Below, piece after piece: positions 26,266-34,184 of a stretch of DNA of 64,000 nt. The notes under the pieces are model-generated. The model searched no databases. It worked only from the letters and a program-made list of their open reading frames with translations, and was not told the DNA's origin. Within the stretch, counting starts at the first letter, position 1. Each line of letters starts with the position of its first letter. The translations under genes were made by a program, and so were the position numbers. Origin of the DNA: Candidatus Aenigmatarchaeota archaeon (GTDB lineage: Archaea > Aenigmatarchaeota > Aenigmatarchaeia > CG10238-14 > SCSR01); assembly GCA_016213525.1 (NCBI GenBank), contig JACRAE010000005.1:81405-145404 (forward strand). Direction: 5' to 3'.

Positions 26266-27036
26266 CTATCTTTTGATTGCAGCGGTCACAAGGATGGCGT
26301 TCTCCCGTCCCCTGTCGGCGTATGTTTTCTTTATCATGCTGCCCGTCTTTGGGTAAAGTTCCGCGCCCGTGTAGCTCGGCGCGAACCAGTCATAGTCCTT
26401 GACCCCGTGGAACCTCTTGCTGCGTTCGTTCTTGGTTATGTGCCTGGCGCTCATGTAGAGTCCGTCCGTCTTAAGAATTCTGTGCATTTCCATCTGCAGG
26501 CCGGCGAGCGAGCCGTACCAGTCGGGCCTTGTGTCGTAGACGAGGTCCACAGACTCGTCGGGGAGCGGCGTCTTTTGGTTCTCGGAAATCACAAAGTCGA
26601 CGTTTTTTATCCCGAGCCTCTTTTTTTTCTCCTTCGCGTAGCCTATCATTCCTTTCGAGAAATCGAGACCGATGAAGGAAAGTTTCGGGTTCTCGAGGGC
26701 GAGGTAGCACAGTATGGTGCCGGTCCCGCAGCTAACGTCCGCCACCCTCCCGGAGACGTCCCTCCTTACAAACTCGTTCAGAGTCTCGGCCATCGCGTAG
26801 CTCTCGAGCAGAAGCTTCCTCTGCGAGAAATGGATGTCGTAAAATCTCGCCTTCGCGTCGAAAACCAACATGCTCTTGACGTGCCCGTTCGGCTCGGGGA
26901 AGTTCTTAGAGTTCTCCCTCACGTAGTCCGGTATGTCTTTTTCATTAGCCTTTCTGAACTCCTCGTTCAGCTTTACGATGTCGTTCTTTTCCATGCGTTC
27001 CGGCTTCAGCAGTCTGAAGTATTCTATGAAATCCAT
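26266..27036 (-). CDS. SAM-dependent methyltransferase
   Basis: VADVSCGTGTILCYLALENPKLSFIGLDFSKGMIGYA. Confidence 0.85.
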   Translation of the reverse strand: MDFIEYFRLLKPERMEKNDIVKLNEEFRKANEKDIPDYVRENSKNFPEPNGHVKSMLVFDAKARFYDIHFSQRKLLLESYAMAETLNEFVRRDVSGRVADVSCGTGTILCYLALENPKLSFIGLDFSKGMIGYAKEKKKRLGIKNVDFVISENQKTPLPDESVDLVYDTRPDWYGSLAGLQMEMHRILKTDGLYMSARHITKNERSKRFHGVKDYDWFAPSYTGAELYPKTGSMIKKTYADRGRENAILVTAAIKR

Positions 27037-27085
27037 ACTTACTAGAAAACTCGAAAATATTTAACCTGAACGACAATTCATTCTC

Positions 27086-27367
27086 ATGCCGATAACGCCG
27101 CAGAACCTGGTGAGGCACGAGCTCATAGGCCTGAAAGTCTCCGTCTCGAAGTCCTCCGACCCGACGCAGGAGGGCCTCTCTGGGACGGTGGTCGACGAGA
27201 GCTACGGTGTTCTGACCGTTGACGTCGCCGGGAAGGACAAAAAGGTCGTGAAATCGAGCTGCGTCTTCGTCTTCACACTTCCAGACAGGAGGAAGGTCGA
27301 GGTCGACGGCAAGGTCATCGTCAGCAGACCCGAGGACAGGATAAAGAAGAAGCAACCGAAGTGGTGA
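27086..27367 (+). CDS. rnp1: RNase P protein component Rpp29
   Basis: RHELIGLKVSV...LSGTVVDESYGVLTV; located near S17. Confidence 0.88.
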   Translation: MPITPQNLVRHELIGLKVSVSKSSDPTQEGLSGTVVDESYGVLTVDVAGKDKKVVKSSCVFVFTLPDRRKVEVDGKVIVSRPEDRIKKKQPKW

Positions 27368-27467
27368 AAACGCGCGAAATTAGACGGAAAATCCATTCTT
27401 CGCAATAAGTCGAGCCTCGAATCCCATTTTAGAACCTTTTTAAATATACGGAACGAAACTTCTTTCT

Positions 27468-27821
27468 ATGTCTAAGAGGCAAACCGAGTCTTCCGGCAAG
27501 GCTAGGAACATCGGGATAGAGGTAAAGGCTCCGAAGAGCGAGTGCCAGGACGGCAAGTGCCCGTTCCACGGGACGCTGCCTGTCAGAGGAATAATCGTCA
27601 AGGGGCGCGTCGTGTCCGCGAGGGCGACAAAATCCGTCGTTATAGAGAAGAACTACTTCCACTGGGTCCAAAAGTACCAGAGGTACGAGCGCAGGCACTC
27701 GAGGATATCCGCCTACAATCCGGAGTGCGTCGCCGCCAAGGAGGGCGATTTCGTGACGATAGCCGAGTGCAGGCCCCTCAGCAAGACGAAGGCGTTCGTG
27801 GTCGTGGAGAAGGGCGAGTGA
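27468..27821 (+). CDS. rps17: 30S ribosomal protein S17
   Basis: [34 protein letters not shown]. Confidence 0.95.
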   Translation: MSKRQTESSGKARNIGIEVKAPKSECQDGKCPFHGTLPVRGIIVKGRVVSARATKSVVIEKNYFHWVQKYQRYERRHSRISAYNPECVAAKEGDFVTIAECRPLSKTKAFVVVEKGE

Positions 27822-27822
27822 G

Positions 27823-28221
27823 ATGAAGGGGCTTAAGGCAAGCGTGACAAGGGCGCTCAACGTCGGCACCGTAGTGAACTGCGCGGACAACACGGGCGCG
27901 AAGACGGCACAGATAATCTCGGTCGGGGGCTACCACGGAGTCAAGAGGAGGCAGCCCGCGTGCGGAGTGGCCTCGCTGATCAAGGTGGTAGTGAAAGAGG
28001 GCGACCTGAAGAGCAGGCACCAGATGTTCAACGCAGTTATAGTCAGGCAGAAGGCCGAGTACAGGAGGAAGGACGGGATGCGCGTGACGTTCGAGGACAA
28101 CGCCTGCGTCATCACGGACGAGAAGGGGGACCCGAAGGGGACCGAGATCAAGGGGGCAGTCGCGAAGGAGGCCGTCGAGAGGTTCTCCGGCATAGGCAAG
28201 ATATCCACCATAGTGGTATGA
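27823..28221 (+). CDS. rpl14: 50S ribosomal protein L14
   Basis: VVNCADNTGAKTAQIISVGGYHGVKRRQPACGVASLIKVVVKEG. Confidence 0.96.
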   Translation: MKGLKASVTRALNVGTVVNCADNTGAKTAQIISVGGYHGVKRRQPACGVASLIKVVVKEGDLKSRHQMFNAVIVRQKAEYRRKDGMRVTFEDNACVITDEKGDPKGTEIKGAVAKEAVERFSGIGKISTIVV

Positions 28222-28226
28222 TCGTT

Positions 28227-28856
28227 ATGATGTCAACAAAACCGAACGTGCAGAGGAGGGACGACCACCAGGCCGACCTGTCCCAGAGGAGGGACGTGCT
28301 AGCTGCGCATCTGTCGAAAGAACTGAGGAAGCAGTACAAGAGGCGCTCCATGTCCCTGAGGAAGGGCGACGAGGTCAAGATAATCCGCGGCGAGCACTTC
28401 GGCAAGGTAGGGGAGATAGTCGACATCGACCTGAAGAAGTACATGATATTTGTGAACGGCGTCACCATCAAGAGGACCGTCGGGACGGAGAAGCAGGTCG
28501 CGATAGAGCCGAGCAACGTCGTGATAACGAGCATGAAGCTCGACGACAACATGAGGCAGAGGATACTTTTGAGGAAGGTCAAGGAAGTGGTCGTCCCGAA
28601 GAAGGAGGTCAAGGTCGAGCCTAAGGTCGAAGCAAAGACAGAGATCGCAGTCGCATCTGACGCGAAGGCCGAGCACGACCACTCCAGCCACGCGGGACAC
28701 GACCACGCCGGTCACGACCATGCGAGCCACGACCACGCCGGGCATGACCACGTAGCGCACGACCCCGCAAAGAGCGAGAAGAAGGAGCACCCGACCTACG
28801 CGAAGCCTGCGAAGAAGAAGGCCACGACGTCGGCGCAAAAGGAGAAGGGTTACTGA
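28227..28856 (+). CDS. rpl24: 50S ribosomal protein L24 with His-rich C-terminal tail
   Basis: RSMSLRKGDEVKIIRGEHFGKVGEIVDIDLKKY (KOW); tail HAGHDHAGHDHASHDHAGHDHVAHD. Confidence 0.94.
   Translation: MMSTKPNVQRRDDHQADLSQRRDVLAAHLSKELRKQYKRRSMSLRKGDEVKIIRGEHFGKVGEIVDIDLKKYMIFVNGVTIKRTVGTEKQVAIEPSNVVITSMKLDDNMRQRILLRKVKEVVVPKKEVKVEPKVEAKTEIAVASDAKAEHDHSSHAGHDHAGHDHASHDHAGHDHVAHDPAKSEKKEHPTYAKPAKKKATTSAQKEKGY
28671..28766 (+). repeat. 15-nt tandem repeat encoding (G/S)HDHA within rpl24
   Basis: Repeated units such as GGACACGACCACGCC, GGTCACGACCATGCG, AGCCACGACCACGCC, GGGCATGACCACGTA. Confidence 0.9.
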
Positions 28857-29563
28857 TGGCAAGGCTCAAGAGGCTCGTTATACCGTCCTTCTGGAGGGTC
28901 GCCAGGAAGGAGAACAAGTGGGTAGTGGCGCCGCGCGCGGGCCCGCACAAGAAGTTCGAGTCCGTCCCGCTCCAGGTCCTCCTCAGGGACGTCCTTAAAA
29001 TTGACGACAAGGGCAAGGACATCAGGACGATAATCAAGAAGGGCGAGATAGTTGTGGATGGGAGGAAGAGGAAGGACCACGCCTACCCGGTCGGCCTGTT
29101 CGACATAGTCTCGATACCGGCACTCGACAAGAACTACAGGGCGGTGCCGTCGAAGAACACGATGAGCTTCATCGAGATACCGAAGTCCGAGGCGAAGGTC
29201 AAGATATGCAGGATACAGGACAAGACGATTATAGCGGGCGGCAAGGTGCAGCTGAACCTGCACGACGGCAAGAACGTCATAGTCGACAAGGACGAGTACA
29301 AGACCGGCGACTCCCTGCTGATGGAGGTCCCGAGCCTGAAGATAGTCGAGCACATCAAGCTAGAGAAGGGCGCGGTTGGCATGGTCTCGAGGGGCAAGGA
29401 CTCAGGCTCGATAGGGAAGGTGAAGGAGATAATTGTTACGGCGACTAAGGACCCGACCAAGCTAATCTATGAGAAGGGCGAGGGCGAGGACGAGACGCTC
29501 AAGGACAGGTTCTTCGTCATAGGCAAGAGCAAGCCGCTGATAACGGTGAAGGAGGCCGACTGA
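28856..29563 (+). CDS. rps4e: 30S ribosomal protein S4e
   Basis: ARLKRLVIPSFWRVARKENKWVVAPRAGPHKKFESVPLQVLLRDVLK. Confidence 0.95.
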   Translation: MARLKRLVIPSFWRVARKENKWVVAPRAGPHKKFESVPLQVLLRDVLKIDDKGKDIRTIIKKGEIVVDGRKRKDHAYPVGLFDIVSIPALDKNYRAVPSKNTMSFIEIPKSEAKVKICRIQDKTIIAGGKVQLNLHDGKNVIVDKDEYKTGDSLLMEVPSLKIVEHIKLEKGAVGMVSRGKDSGSIGKVKEIIVTATKDPTKLIYEKGEGEDETLKDRFFVIGKSKPLITVKEAD

Positions 29564-29564
29564 T

Positions 29565-30077
29565 ATGGAGGCCAACCCGATGAGGGAGATAAGGATAGAC
29601 AAGGTCACCCTCAACATCGGCTGCGGCGACGACAAGGCCAGGATCGAGAAGGCGAAGAGGCTCCTCGAGATGCTGACGGGCGGCAAGCCGGTCATAACGA
29701 GGTCGAAGAGGAGGAGTACCTTCGGCGTCATAAAGGACAAGCCGATAGGCGTGAAGGTCACGCTGCGCAGGAAGCCCGCCGAGGACTTCATGGTCAAGTC
29801 GATAGGCGCCCTCGAGAAGAAGCTCAGGATGGGCCAAATCGACACCGACGGGAACCTGAACATCGGGATCAAGGAGTACATAGACCTGCCGGGCGTCAAG
29901 TACGCCCACGAGGTCGGCATGCTCGGGCTCGGGGTCTGCGTCACCCTGGAGAGGCCGGGCTACAGGATAAAGAGGAGGCGCATACAGCAAAAGATAATAC
30001 CCAGGAGCCACAAGTTAACTCAGGAAGAAGTGGCAGGCTGGCTGTCCAAGAAATACGGTGTTAACATTGTACAATGA
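29565..30077 (+). CDS. rpl5: 50S ribosomal protein L5
   Basis: NPMREIRIDKVTLNIGCGDDKARIEKAKRLLEMLTGGKPV. Confidence 0.95.
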   Translation: MEANPMREIRIDKVTLNIGCGDDKARIEKAKRLLEMLTGGKPVITRSKRRSTFGVIKDKPIGVKVTLRRKPAEDFMVKSIGALEKKLRMGQIDTDGNLNIGIKEYIDLPGVKYAHEVGMLGLGVCVTLERPGYRIKRRRIQQKIIPRSHKLTQEEVAGWLSKKYGVNIVQ

Positions 30078-30084
30078 TGAAACG

Positions 30085-30246
30085 ATGGTGCAGGTGACGG
30101 CGAAGCTGTCCGGGATAATCCTCAGGAAGGCTGAGCTGGAGTCCGACTTCGACGGCGTCTATTCGGCGGTGTTCGAGAGGATGTTCGGCCTGGAGAACGT
30201 CGAGGGCGACGAGTTCCTGATGGTCCTAGGGGAGATTGGCGGTTAA
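30085..30246 (+). CDS. 53-aa hypothetical microprotein between L5 and S14
   Basis: ATG at 30085, MVQVTAKLSGIILRKAELESDFDGVYSAVFERMFGLENVEGDEFLMVLGEIGG; 7 nt after L5 stop, 17 nt before S14. Confidence 0.6.
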   Translation: MVQVTAKLSGIILRKAELESDFDGVYSAVFERMFGLENVEGDEFLMVLGEIGG

Positions 30247-30263
30247 ATTTTCGGTGATTATTG

Positions 30264-30407
30264 ATGCCTACAAAATACGGTAAGGGAACCAAGACGTGCC
30301 GCAGGTGCAGGAACCACCGCGGCGTCATAATGAGCTACGGCCTCAACTACTGCAGACGCTGCTTTAGGGAAGTCGCCCCGAGCGTAGGCTTCAAGAAGTA
30401 CATGTAG
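30264..30407 (+). CDS. rps14: 30S ribosomal protein S14 (zinc-type, 47 aa; absent from supplied ORF track)
   Basis: Translated by hand: [47 protein letters not shown]. Confidence 0.93.
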   Translation: MPTKYGKGTKTCRRCRNHRGVIMSYGLNYCRRCFREVAPSVGFKKYM

Positions 30408-30449
30408 GTCCTCGGAAACTAATTATACTCTCCGGGAAAATTCATTCTT

Positions 30450-31316
30450 ATGCTCCTGGACCAGGTCATATTCGGGACCGCCCTGATAGGGTCCGGCGTC
30501 GCCTCCTACTACGACCTCAAGACGACCGAGGTCCCGAACTGGGTCTTCTACGCCATTTTAATCGTCGGCGTGCCCGCGGTCGCCCTGAACTCCCTCGTGA
30601 ACTCCAGCTTCGACATGTTCGCGGTCTCCGGAATCACGGGCCTGTCGCTGCTCGCGCTCGGGTACGGAATGTACAGGGCCGGCCAGTGGGGCGGCGCGGA
30701 CATGACCCTGCTCGCCCTCATCGGCTTCCTGATGGCGTCCGTAAGCCTCGACTTCGCGACACAGACGGCGTTTCCGTTCGGGGTCAGCTTCCTGATTAAC
30801 CTGTTCCTGATAGGTGCTGTCTATATGATAGGTTATTCCGCGGTCTTCGCCCTCAGGAGCAAGGACGTCATGAGGGCGTTCGGGTCGGACATGAGGAAGA
30901 ATCTTGTCGCGACCGCGCTGATTTCCCTCGTGATGTTCGTGGCGTTCGTCGCTCTCGCGGCCTACCTGAACGGCATGTTCGGCGGCTCGATGTCGCTGCA
31001 AGACATGCTGTTCCTGTCACTGGCGCCCGTCGCGATGACCGCGTGCTTCCTGTTGGTCTACAGGTTCGCGAAGGTCGTGGAGGGGGTCGGCTTCAAGAAA
31101 AAGATACCGGTCAGCAGGCTCCGGGTGGGCGACATGCTCATGGACGAGAGGAAGCTCGTCGGGATAGAGGAGGACCAGCTGAGGAGGATAAAGAGGTCCG
31201 GTAAGAAGTTCGTCTGGATCAAGGAGGGGGTGAGGTTCATCCCCGCGTTCCCGATGGCCCTGCTCTTCACCGTTTTGGTCGGCGACGCGATATTCTTCGC
31301 GCGGGTGTTCTTCTAG
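30450..31316 (+). CDS. A24 family prepilin/preflagellin peptidase
   Basis: GVASYYDLKTTEVPNWVFY; GQWGGADMTLLALIGFL. Confidence 0.88.
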   Translation: MLLDQVIFGTALIGSGVASYYDLKTTEVPNWVFYAILIVGVPAVALNSLVNSSFDMFAVSGITGLSLLALGYGMYRAGQWGGADMTLLALIGFLMASVSLDFATQTAFPFGVSFLINLFLIGAVYMIGYSAVFALRSKDVMRAFGSDMRKNLVATALISLVMFVAFVALAAYLNGMFGGSMSLQDMLFLSLAPVAMTACFLLVYRFAKVVEGVGFKKKIPVSRLRVGDMLMDERKLVGIEEDQLRRIKRSGKKFVWIKEGVRFIPAFPMALLFTVLVGDAIFFARVFF

Positions 31317-32028
31317 CCTTCAGCGATAGTATCTTCTGAATCTTGTCCATGTCCCTGCGCTGCCTCTTCACGTCCACCTCGACAACCGCGACGCCTTTGT
31401 AGCGCCTTGCCATTATCGGAATCGCCTTCAGAAAGTCTATGTCGCCGTCGCCCACGGCAACGTCGTAGTCGTTCAGGCTCGATATCGGCGGCTTCTTCCC
31501 GACGAAATCCGAAGTGACGTCCCCGAAGTGCAGGTGGCCCACCTTCTTGGAGTTTTTCCCGAAGAGCCTATCCAGGTCCTCGTAGTAGTCCCTCCCGAAG
31601 CTGACGGAGCCGACGTAGAAGTGCGCCGTGTCGAAGCATATCTTCACGCCGTTCTTGAACTGCTTCTCGAGGAAGGTCAGGTTGTGCTCGTATCCGTTCT
31701 CGACGAACATGTTCTTCTCCATGGCGTCCAGCACCCCCCGCGAGAACACGTCGACGAACTGGCTGTGCACTACGATGACCGGTATGTCCGCGGCCCTCGC
31801 GAAGTCCTTCGTCTTCTCCAGGGTGTTCATGAAGTGCTCCGGCCTGGAGTGCGGCGTGTGTATGGAATAGTATTCCATTCCGTTCTCCCTCCTCGCGTCC
31901 TTGAGGAACTTCAGGTGCCTGGGCGTCAGGAACTCCTCGCGCATGTACAGCTCTATCTTGTCGAACCCGTCCTCGTGGGACCTGCGCAGGTCTCCCGGTA
32001 GCGGCGCTGTCTTCCCTATCAGTTCCAT
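31267..32028 (-). CDS. TIM-barrel protein (xylose isomerase-like/AP endonuclease 2 fold)
   Basis: YSIHTPHSRPEHF; VKICFDTAHFYVG; KVGHLHFGDV. Confidence 0.7.
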   Translation of the reverse strand: MELIGKTAPLPGDLRRSHEDGFDKIELYMREEFLTPRHLKFLKDARRENGMEYYSIHTPHSRPEHFMNTLEKTKDFARAADIPVIVVHSQFVDVFSRGVLDAMEKNMFVENGYEHNLTFLEKQFKNGVKICFDTAHFYVGSVSFGRDYYEDLDRLFGKNSKKVGHLHFGDVTSDFVGKKPPISSLNDYDVAVGDGDIDFLKAIPIMARRYKGVAVVEVDVKRQRRDMDKIQKILSLKARRTPARRISRRRPKR

Positions 32029-32034
32029 CTAAAA

Positions 32035-33318
32035 TCACTTCTTCTTCAGGAACTCGACGCCGTCCATGTACGGGACAAGCGCCCTCGGCACCCTGATGCT
32101 GCCGTCCTTCTGCTGGTTCTGCTCTATAATCGCGACCATTATCCTGCTAGTGGCGACGGCGGTGTTGTTCAGCGTGTGCACCAGCCCCACGGAGGCCTGT
32201 CCCTTCTTCTCCCTGAACTTTATGTTCAGCCTCCTCGCCTGGTAGTCCGTGACGTTCGAGTTGGAGCCGGTTTCCCTGAACTCCCCGTCCGCCATCCAGC
32301 ACTCCATGTCTATGGTCCTCGCCGCCTTCACCCCCGTGTCCCCGCTGCACAGCTCCAGCGTGCGGTAGTGCAGGCCGAGCTGGTTGTAGAGCTCCTCGCA
32401 GTTCTGCTGCAGCTTCCCGAACCACTCCCACGAGTCCTCCGGGCTGCAGAACACGAACTGCTCGACCTTGTTGAACTGGTGCATCCTGAACAGGCCCTTC
32501 GTGTACTTGCCGTGCGCTCCGACCTCCTTCCTGAAGCACGGGCTCGTGCCGGCGAACAGCACCGGTAGGTCCTGCCTGTCTATGCTCTCGTTCATCATCA
32601 TTGCTGCAATCGGGTGCTCCGAGGTGGGTATGAGGAAAAGGTTCTCCCCGTCAATCTTGTATATCTGGTCCTCGAAGGTCGTCAGGTCCTCCGCCCCCAT
32701 AGCGGCGTCCATATTCAGCATGAGCGGCGGCTCCACGATGGTGAACCCTTTCCTGCGCAGGAAGTCGAGGGCAAACTTGGATATGGCGAGGTCCAGAAGC
32801 ACCAGATCGCCCTTGAGGTACGCGAACGCGTGCCCGGCCACGGACGCGCCCTTCTCCATGTCCACCATGCCCAGGTTCTGTAGTATCTCCAGGTGGTCTT
32901 TCGGCTCGAAGTCGAACTCCGGCTTCTTGCCCGCGACCTTTCCGACTCTGTTGTCCCCAGAGTCCTTCCCGTCGTGCACCGACTCGTGCAGCATGTTCGG
33001 CAGCCTCATCAACAAAGATTTGATCCTCGCTTCCAGGCCGGCCCTCTCCTCCTCCAGCCCTTCCATCTTCTTCGGAATCTTCCCGGCCTCCTTCATCGCC
33101 TTCTTGTCCTCCTTACCCTCCTTCTTCGCCTTCCCTATCTCCATGCTGAGCCTGTTCCTCTCTGATCTCATATTATTCAGCTCAGCGACGGACTTCCTCC
33201 ACTTCCTGTCCACGTCGAGGAGCTCGTCGAACATCTGCAAAAACGAGTCGTTGTTCCTCCTGGCCAGGTTCTTCCTGACGGACGCGGGGTCCTCGCGTAT
33301 AGCCTTTATGTCAAGCAT
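32035..33318 (-). CDS. serS: seryl-tRNA synthetase
   Basis: MLDIKAIREDPASVRKNLARR; LIPTSEHPIAAMM; GTSPCFRKEVGAHGKYTKGLFRMHQFNKVEQF. Confidence 0.96.
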   Translation of the reverse strand: MLDIKAIREDPASVRKNLARRNNDSFLQMFDELLDVDRKWRKSVAELNNMRSERNRLSMEIGKAKKEGKEDKKAMKEAGKIPKKMEGLEEERAGLEARIKSLLMRLPNMLHESVHDGKDSGDNRVGKVAGKKPEFDFEPKDHLEILQNLGMVDMEKGASVAGHAFAYLKGDLVLLDLAISKFALDFLRRKGFTIVEPPLMLNMDAAMGAEDLTTFEDQIYKIDGENLFLIPTSEHPIAAMMMNESIDRQDLPVLFAGTSPCFRKEVGAHGKYTKGLFRMHQFNKVEQFVFCSPEDSWEWFGKLQQNCEELYNQLGLHYRTLELCSGDTGVKAARTIDMECWMADGEFRETGSNSNVTDYQARRLNIKFREKKGQASVGLVHTLNNTAVATSRIMVAIIEQNQQKDGSIRVPRALVPYMDGVEFLKKK

Positions 33319-33365
33319 GGATACTATAGAATGTTGTAATCCCCAAGTTAAAACTTTTCCAGGGG

Positions 33366-34100
33366 CTACTCTGGGTATGTTTCCTCGTCGTGGACATCGT
33401 CGCCGTGGTTTATCCCGGTCGAATGCGCGAAGGCCAGCTCCCACCACCACTTCACCCTGCGCTTGTCCAGGCTGGATAGTTTCAGCTCCGCGGGAATTTT
33501 TCTGACTTCCTCTATGGCCGCGTCCATGTTGCTTGCGATGTCCTTCAGGCCGTTGACTTCCTTCCCGTTGTATATCATGGCCGGCAGGACGTCGCCCTTG
33601 TGCCTCTTCTTCTCGGCCCTGTACGCCTTCGCGAGTTCTTTCTTGTTCAGGTCCAGTATGCTGTAGCCTATGCCGTACTCCTTCTTCAGGTAGTCTGAAA
33701 CGAGGTCTGTTGATTTGAAAGAATTCCTGAACGCTATGTGTCCGAATATGTCGCCGTAATAGCTGCACATTTTACCGACGGTTTTTATTTCCCTCTTGTT
33801 CAGGTCTCCGGATCCGCCGTCTGAGCACAGGAATATGGTAGGTTTGGTAACCGGGTGCGTGTTGAACAGATAATGGTTCACGAACTTCTTCGTGTCGTCC
33901 AGTCCCATCATCCTAAAGCCGTTGTAATCGAAGTCGAGAGTGGGGAGGACGCGGTTGTCCGCCCTTATTTCATAGCCTATGTTCCTCATCTCGAGGCCCG
34001 CTATTTCGAACCTGAGCTTTTCCCTTATTCCGCTCGCATCCTTTCCCGTCTTGAAATATATTTTGTCGGCCTTCTCCTGGGACTTCTGGACTAGCATCAA
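33366..34100 (-). CDS. hypothetical protein
   Basis: 244-aa ORF, no family recognised. Confidence 0.6.
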   Translation of the reverse strand: MMLVQKSQEKADKIYFKTGKDASGIREKLRFEIAGLEMRNIGYEIRADNRVLPTLDFDYNGFRMMGLDDTKKFVNHYLFNTHPVTKPTIFLCSDGGSGDLNKREIKTVGKMCSYYGDIFGHIAFRNSFKSTDLVSDYLKKEYGIGYSILDLNKKELAKAYRAEKKRHKGDVLPAMIYNGKEVNGLKDIASNMDAAIEEVRKIPAELKLSSLDKRRVKWWWELAFAHSTGINHGDDVHDEETYPE

Positions 34101-34184
34101 TCAATACAATGCCGTCTAAATATTTAAGCCGTACAGCGCACCAGATTCGATATATTGAAAAGCAGAAAAACTGAAAATATCTGC

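Noticed and set aside
28671-28766. 15-nt His-tail repeat considered as a CRISPR-like or minisatellite element
   Set aside because: No spacers, period matches codons, and repeats are degenerate at third positions, so it is a coding repeat.
32035-33768. Possible extended N-terminus of serS
   Set aside because: Canonical start MLDIKAIREDP at 33318; upstream extension overlaps the neighbouring gene and is low complexity.
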